Assembly: GCF_019733395.1 (NCBI RefSeq)
Contig: NZ_JAIHOO010000001.1
Span: 558,001 to 622,000, forward strand
Reading direction: 5' to 3'
Source of the DNA: Lysobacter sp. BMK333-48F3
GTDB taxonomy: Bacteria > Pseudomonadota > Gammaproteobacteria > Xanthomonadales > Xanthomonadaceae
Length of the DNA stretch: 64,000 bases
Shown here: piece by piece, positions 61,031-64,000 of the stretch
Layout of the letters: each line of letters begins with the position of its first letter
Position numbering within the stretch: position 1 is the stretch's first letter
Position numbers and translations under genes: made by a program
The notes under the pieces: model-generated
The model's database searches: none
What the model was told of the DNA's origin: nothing
What the model saw: the letters and a program-made list of their open reading frames with translations, nothing else

Positions 61031-62065
61031 TCACGCCCCCGCCAACTCCCGAGTCAGCGCCACGAACTCGTCCAACTTGGCCCGTGCCGCGCCCGAGGCG
61101 ATCGCCTGGCGCGCCAGGACGATGCCTTCGGCGATGCTTTCGCTCTTGCCGGCCGCGTACAGCGCCGCGCCGGAGTTCAGCGCGACGATCTCGCGCGGCA
61201 GGCCGTCGCGGTTCTCCAGCGCCTGCAGCAGCAACACCCTGGACTCGGCCGCGTCGGCCACGCGCAGGTTGCGGCTGGCGGCCATGGCGATGCCGAAATC
61301 CTCCGGGTGCACTTCGTACTCGCGCACCTCGCCGTCGCGCAGTTCGCCGACCAGGGTGCCGGCGCCGAGCGAGAGCTCGTCCATGCCGTCGCGGCCCCAC
61401 ACCACCAGCGCGCGCTGCGCGCCCATCTCCTGCAGCACGCGCACCTGGATGCCGACCAGGTCGGGATGGAACACGCCCATCAGGATGCTCGGCGCGCCGG
61501 CCGGATTGGTCAGCGGGCCGAGAATATTGAACAAGGTGCGCACGCCCATCTCGCGCCGCACCGGCGCCACCACCTTCATCGCCGGGTGGTGCACCGGCGC
61601 GAACATGAAGCCGATCCCGGCGCGCTCGATGCACTGCCCGACCTGCTCGGGCTGCAGCTCGATCGCCGCGCCCAACGCCTCGAGCACGTCGGCGCTGCCG
61701 GACTTGGACGAGACGCTGCGGTTGCCGTGCTTGGCGACCTTGGCCCCGGCCGCGGCGACCACGAACATGCTGGCGGTGGAAATGTTGAAGGTGTGCGCGC
61801 CGTCGCCGCCGGTGCCGACGATGTCGACCAGGTGGCTGCGGTCGGCGACCTCGACCGGACGGGCGAACTCGCGCAGCACGGTGGCCGCGCCGGCGATCTC
61901 GCCGACGGTTTCCTTCTTCACCCGCAAGCCGGTCAGGATCGCCGCGGTCATGGTCGGCGAGACTTCGCCGCGCATGATCGTGCGCATCAGCTCGACCATT
62001 TCGTCGTGGAAGATTTCGCGGTGCTCGATGGTGCGCTGCAGGGCTTCTTGCGGGGTCAGGGGCAT
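61031..62065 (-). CDS. trpD: Anthranilate phosphoribosyltransferase
   Basis: 344 residues. It has the PRPP and Mg-binding '[20 protein letters not shown]' (about 79-98), '[21 protein letters not shown]' and '[37 protein letters not shown]'-type blocks of the family. It is a stand-alone enzyme, not fused to TrpG. It lies 120 nt after trpG. Confidence 0.96.
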   Translation of the reverse strand: MPLTPQEALQRTIEHREIFHDEMVELMRTIMRGEVSPTMTAAILTGLRVKKETVGEIAGAATVLREFARPVEVADRSHLVDIVGTGGDGAHTFNISTASMFVVAAAGAKVAKHGNRSVSSKSGSADVLEALGAAIELQPEQVGQCIERAGIGFMFAPVHHPAMKVVAPVRREMGVRTLFNILGPLTNPAGAPSILMGVFHPDLVGIQVRVLQEMGAQRALVVWGRDGMDELSLGAGTLVGELRDGEVREYEVHPEDFGIAMAASRNLRVADAAESRVLLLQALENRDGLPREIVALNSGAALYAAGKSESIAEGIVLARQAIASGAARAKLDEFVALTRELAGA

Positions 62066-62185
62066 GGGATCGGGGCCTGATGGATAGACGGGACGGGCTC
62101 GGCGCTGCGGGGCAGGATCAGCCTCGCCATCGCCGCCGGCCGCGTCCGTGGCGCAGGTCGCGCAGCGAACACCGCAGCCGCGCGC

Positions 62186-62767
62186 TCATCGCTGCAGGAA
62201 ATTGCGCAGCAGGGCGTGGCCGTGCTCGGTCTTGATCGACTCGGGGTGGAACTGCACGCCCTCGACCGGATGCTCGCGGTGGCGCAGGCCCATGATCTCC
62301 TCGAAGCCGCCGTCGTCGAATTCGGTCCAGGCGGTGACCTCCAGGCAGTCCGGCAGGCTTTCGCGCTCGACCACCAGCGAGTGGTAGCGGGTCGCCTCGT
62401 AGCCGTCCGGCAGGCCGGCGAACACGCCCCGGCCCTGGTGCCGGATCGGCGAGGTCTTGCCGTGCATGATCCGCTTGGCCCGGATCACCTGGCCGCCGTA
62501 GGCCTGGCCCAGGCTCTGGTGGCCCAGGCACACGCCCAGGATCGGGGTGCTCGCGCCGAGCCGGCGAATCACCTCCAGCGATACCCCGGCCTGGTCCGGC
62601 GTGCACGGGCCGGGCGAGATCACGATCCGCTCCGGCGCCAGGCGCTCGATCTCGTCCACCGACAGCTCGTCGTTGCGGATCACCTGCACCGGCGCGCCCA
62701 GCGCCTGCAGGTACTGGACGAGGTTGTAGGTAAAGCTGTCGTAGTTGTCGATCATCAGGACGGACAT
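62186..62767 (-). CDS. trpG: Anthranilate synthase component II (glutamine amidotransferase)
   Basis: 193 residues, class I glutaminase. The nucleophile is Cys80 in 'ILGVCLGHQ'; His174 and Glu176 in 'FHPES' complete the triad. The N-terminus '[16 protein letters not shown]' is typical. It may also serve aminodeoxychorismate synthase (PabA role). trpE is not in the window. It heads trpG-trpD-ABM-trpC-HAD. Confidence 0.94.
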   Translation of the reverse strand: MSVLMIDNYDSFTYNLVQYLQALGAPVQVIRNDELSVDEIERLAPERIVISPGPCTPDQAGVSLEVIRRLGASTPILGVCLGHQSLGQAYGGQVIRAKRIMHGKTSPIRHQGRGVFAGLPDGYEATRYHSLVVERESLPDCLEVTAWTEFDDGGFEEIMGLRHREHPVEGVQFHPESIKTEHGHALLRNFLQR

Positions 62768-63229
62768 GACGCGCCTCGAATGCGGAGGTTGCCGGGGTGC
62801 GGGCCGGCCAGGATGCCGGCGTCGGGTTGCGTCGGCTGCGACGCGACGCGGCCGCGTGCGGGCGCGAACGCCGGCGCACGCCCGCGCCGGCGCGAGGGCC
62901 GGTGGAGACGGGGTTTACGGGAAGCGATGCAGGCTCCGGCCGGCATGGGACCGGCGGGGCGGCGCGCGCAGGCGCGGCGGGGGGAATCAGCGTCCGGCGG
63001 GACGGGGGTCGTAGGCGGGGTCACGCAGCGAATCCTCGGAGGGCGGCAAAGCGGGGACGAAGGCGGCACGCCACCATCGCCAGCCCAGGCCGGCCCCTGC
63101 GGATTTCTGCGGAATTGCGCGAACGATCATGGCCCTACTGTAACCGCTAGGCTCGGGTCTGCGCGAGAGGCCCACCCCGCGCCGGCCCGACCGTACGGGG
63201 CCCACCGGGCCGACCGCGGCAGCACGGTC
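62768..63229. other. Leader region upstream of trpG
   Basis: 462 nt between the histidine kinase end and trpG. Apart from the small Trp-rich frame at 62987-63130 nothing is coding. About 62840-62910 is very GC-rich and could fold strongly on the - strand (GCGCGGGCG.../CGCCCGC), but no T-run follows, so I do not call an attenuator terminator. Confidence 0.5.
62987..63130 (-). CDS. Possible trp leader peptide (Trp-rich small ORF)
   Basis: A 47-residue frame upstream of and in line with trpG. Residues 17-20 read Trp-Arg-Trp-Trp, i.e. three UGG codons in four. The ATG at 63130 follows a weak AGGG and, 6 nt upstream, a TACAGT box (63137-63142), so it may be leaderless. Such clusters mark trp attenuator peptides, but the peptide is longer than the usual 14-25 residues and I see no T-tailed terminator before trpG. 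Chance occurrence in GC-rich DNA is possible. Confidence 0.3.
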   Translation of the reverse strand: MIVRAIPQKSAGAGLGWRWWRAAFVPALPPSEDSLRDPAYDPRPAGR

Positions 63230-64000
63230 TCAATCCGCGCTCGCCAGACTCACCCGCACCCGCAACCCCGGCGCCTGATCCAACAGCGCGATGCGGCCGC
63301 CGTGGCGGTGCGCGATCGCCCGCACCAGGCTCATGCCCAGGCCGATGCCGGGCGAGCCGCGATGCGCCTCCAGGCGCTGGAAGCGGTCGAACACCCGCTC
63401 GCGGTCGGCGGCCGGGATGCCCGGGCCGCGGTCGCCGATCTCCAGCACGATCTCGTCGCGCTCGCGGCGCAGCGCGACCTCGACCTCGCTCGCCGGCGGC
63501 GCGTACTTGACCGCGTTGTCGAGCACGTTGACCAGCAGTTGGAACAACTGATCGGCGTCGCCGCGCACCCGCGCCTGCGCCGTCGCGGCGATGCGCAGCG
63601 CGATGCCGCGCTCGGCGGCGATCGGCGTGTACAGCTCGACCGCATCGGCGGCCAGCGCGGCCAGGTCCAGCGCCGGCTCGTCGTGGACCGGCGGCTGCGC
63701 CTCGATCCGCGCCAGCCGCAGCAGCGCGCCGAACGACTGCAGCAATTGGTCGGTCTCGGCGATGGCCGCGTCCAGGCGCGCGGCGGTATCGCCTTCGGCG
63801 CGCGCGCGCAGTTCTTCCAGGCGGTTGCGCAGCCGGGTCAGCGGCGTGCGCAGGTCGTGGGCGATGTGGTCGGTGGCGTGGCGCACGCCGCCGAGCAATT
63901 CCTCGATCCGGTCGAGCATGGCGTTGAAGCGGCGCGCGAGCCGGTCGAAAGCGTCGTCGCTGCCGTCCGGCGTGGCGCGCAGCGCGAGCTCGCCGCGGCC
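63230..64000 (-). CDS. Sensor histidine kinase, C-terminal part (start beyond window edge)
   Basis: 257 residues are visible. The tail of a HAMP domain ('FDRLARRFNAMLDRIEEL') leads to HisKA with the phospho-acceptor His in 'HIAHDLRTPLTRLRNRL'. The HATPase domain follows with N box 'QLLVNVLDNAVKYAPP', G1 'GDRGPGI' and G2 'GIGLGMSLVRAIAHRHGG'. It looks like an OmpR-partner class transmembrane kinase. The sensing domain and response regulator lie outside the window. It ends 99 nt upstream of the Trp-rich ORF. Confidence 0.92.
   Translation of the reverse strand, partial: GRGELALRATPDGSDDAFDRLARRFNAMLDRIEELLGGVRHATDHIAHDLRTPLTRLRNRLEELRARAEGDTAARLDAAIAETDQLLQSFGALLRLARIEAQPPVHDEPALDLAALAADAVELYTPIAAERGIALRIAATAQARVRGDADQLFQLLVNVLDNAVKYAPPASEVEVALRRERDEIVLEIGDRGPGIPAADRERVFDRFQRLEAHRGSPGIGLGMSLVRAIAHRHGGRIALLDQAPGLRVRVSLASAD

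Noticed and set aside
62840..62910. GC-rich fold as a trp attenuator terminator
   Set aside because: No T-run follows on the - strand, and similar folds occur by chance in this GC-rich DNA.

Overview
This window is about 64 kb of very GC-rich, densely packed chromosome from a gammaproteobacterium of the Xanthomonadaceae/Lysobacteraceae, most like Lysobacter. Four things point there: the Clp-type CRP homologue divergent from speD, an O-antigen-type locus lying exactly between etfBA and metB (the known hypervariable LPS site of Xanthomonas), secreted or surface lytic enzymes (a reprolysin-like lipoprotein with ricin-type lectin domains and an M23 peptidase with bacterial tandem repeats), and several families of short GC-rich intergenic repeats. 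No phage, transposase or CRISPR array was seen.

Layout. 1-5.7 kb is housekeeping: the 3' end of valS, a pssA-holD-like-rimI operon, a DUF4124 protein, proS and a short H-NS-type protein. 5.7-11.8 kb holds a ThrE-type exporter and an Mla-like lipid-transport operon (STAS-permease, ATPase, CPBP intramembrane protease, MCE protein, auxiliary lipoprotein). 11.8-23.9 kb holds AlkB, ETF-ubiquinone oxidoreductase, the reprolysin lipoprotein, a two-subunit 3-oxoacid CoA-transferase, an ATP-grasp protein, XanB-type GDP-mannose synthesis, a hexose-6-phosphate mutarotase and etfBA.

24-38.4 kb is the surface-glycan locus, built as two converging arms. The rightward arm encodes a HAD-UbiA fusion, DprE1-like and DprE2-like enzymes, an NAD-dependent epimerase, an FAD oxidoreductase and a GtrA-type membrane protein. 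Apart from the epimerase and FAD oxidoreductase, this matches the mycobacterial route to polyprenyl-phosphoryl-D-arabinofuranose. The leftward arm continues without a break from cbs and metB into Wzm, a short Wzt, a WbsX-GT2 fusion, two methyltransferases, a membrane-anchored periplasmic protein and a GT-C-like polytopic protein. Together they suggest a methylated glycan exported by an ABC transporter and perhaps decorated in the periplasm from a lipid-linked pentofuranose donor.

38-64 kb returns to core functions: transsulfuration (cbs, metB), a DUF465 protein, an envelope DUF4398 pair, pilU, tyrosine catabolism (fahA, maiA), the M23 protein, an ECF sigma factor with a Ser/Thr kinase-TPR protein, tRNA-Gln, rplM-rpsI, an Fe-S protein, coq7, speD, clp, and trpG-trpD-(repeat)-ABM-trpC-HAD. 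A histidine kinase runs off the right edge. Operons are tight, with many ATGA or GTGA overlaps. Several genes have TAnnnT boxes 5-7 nt before the ATG and no Shine-Dalgarno, which suggests leaderless transcripts.
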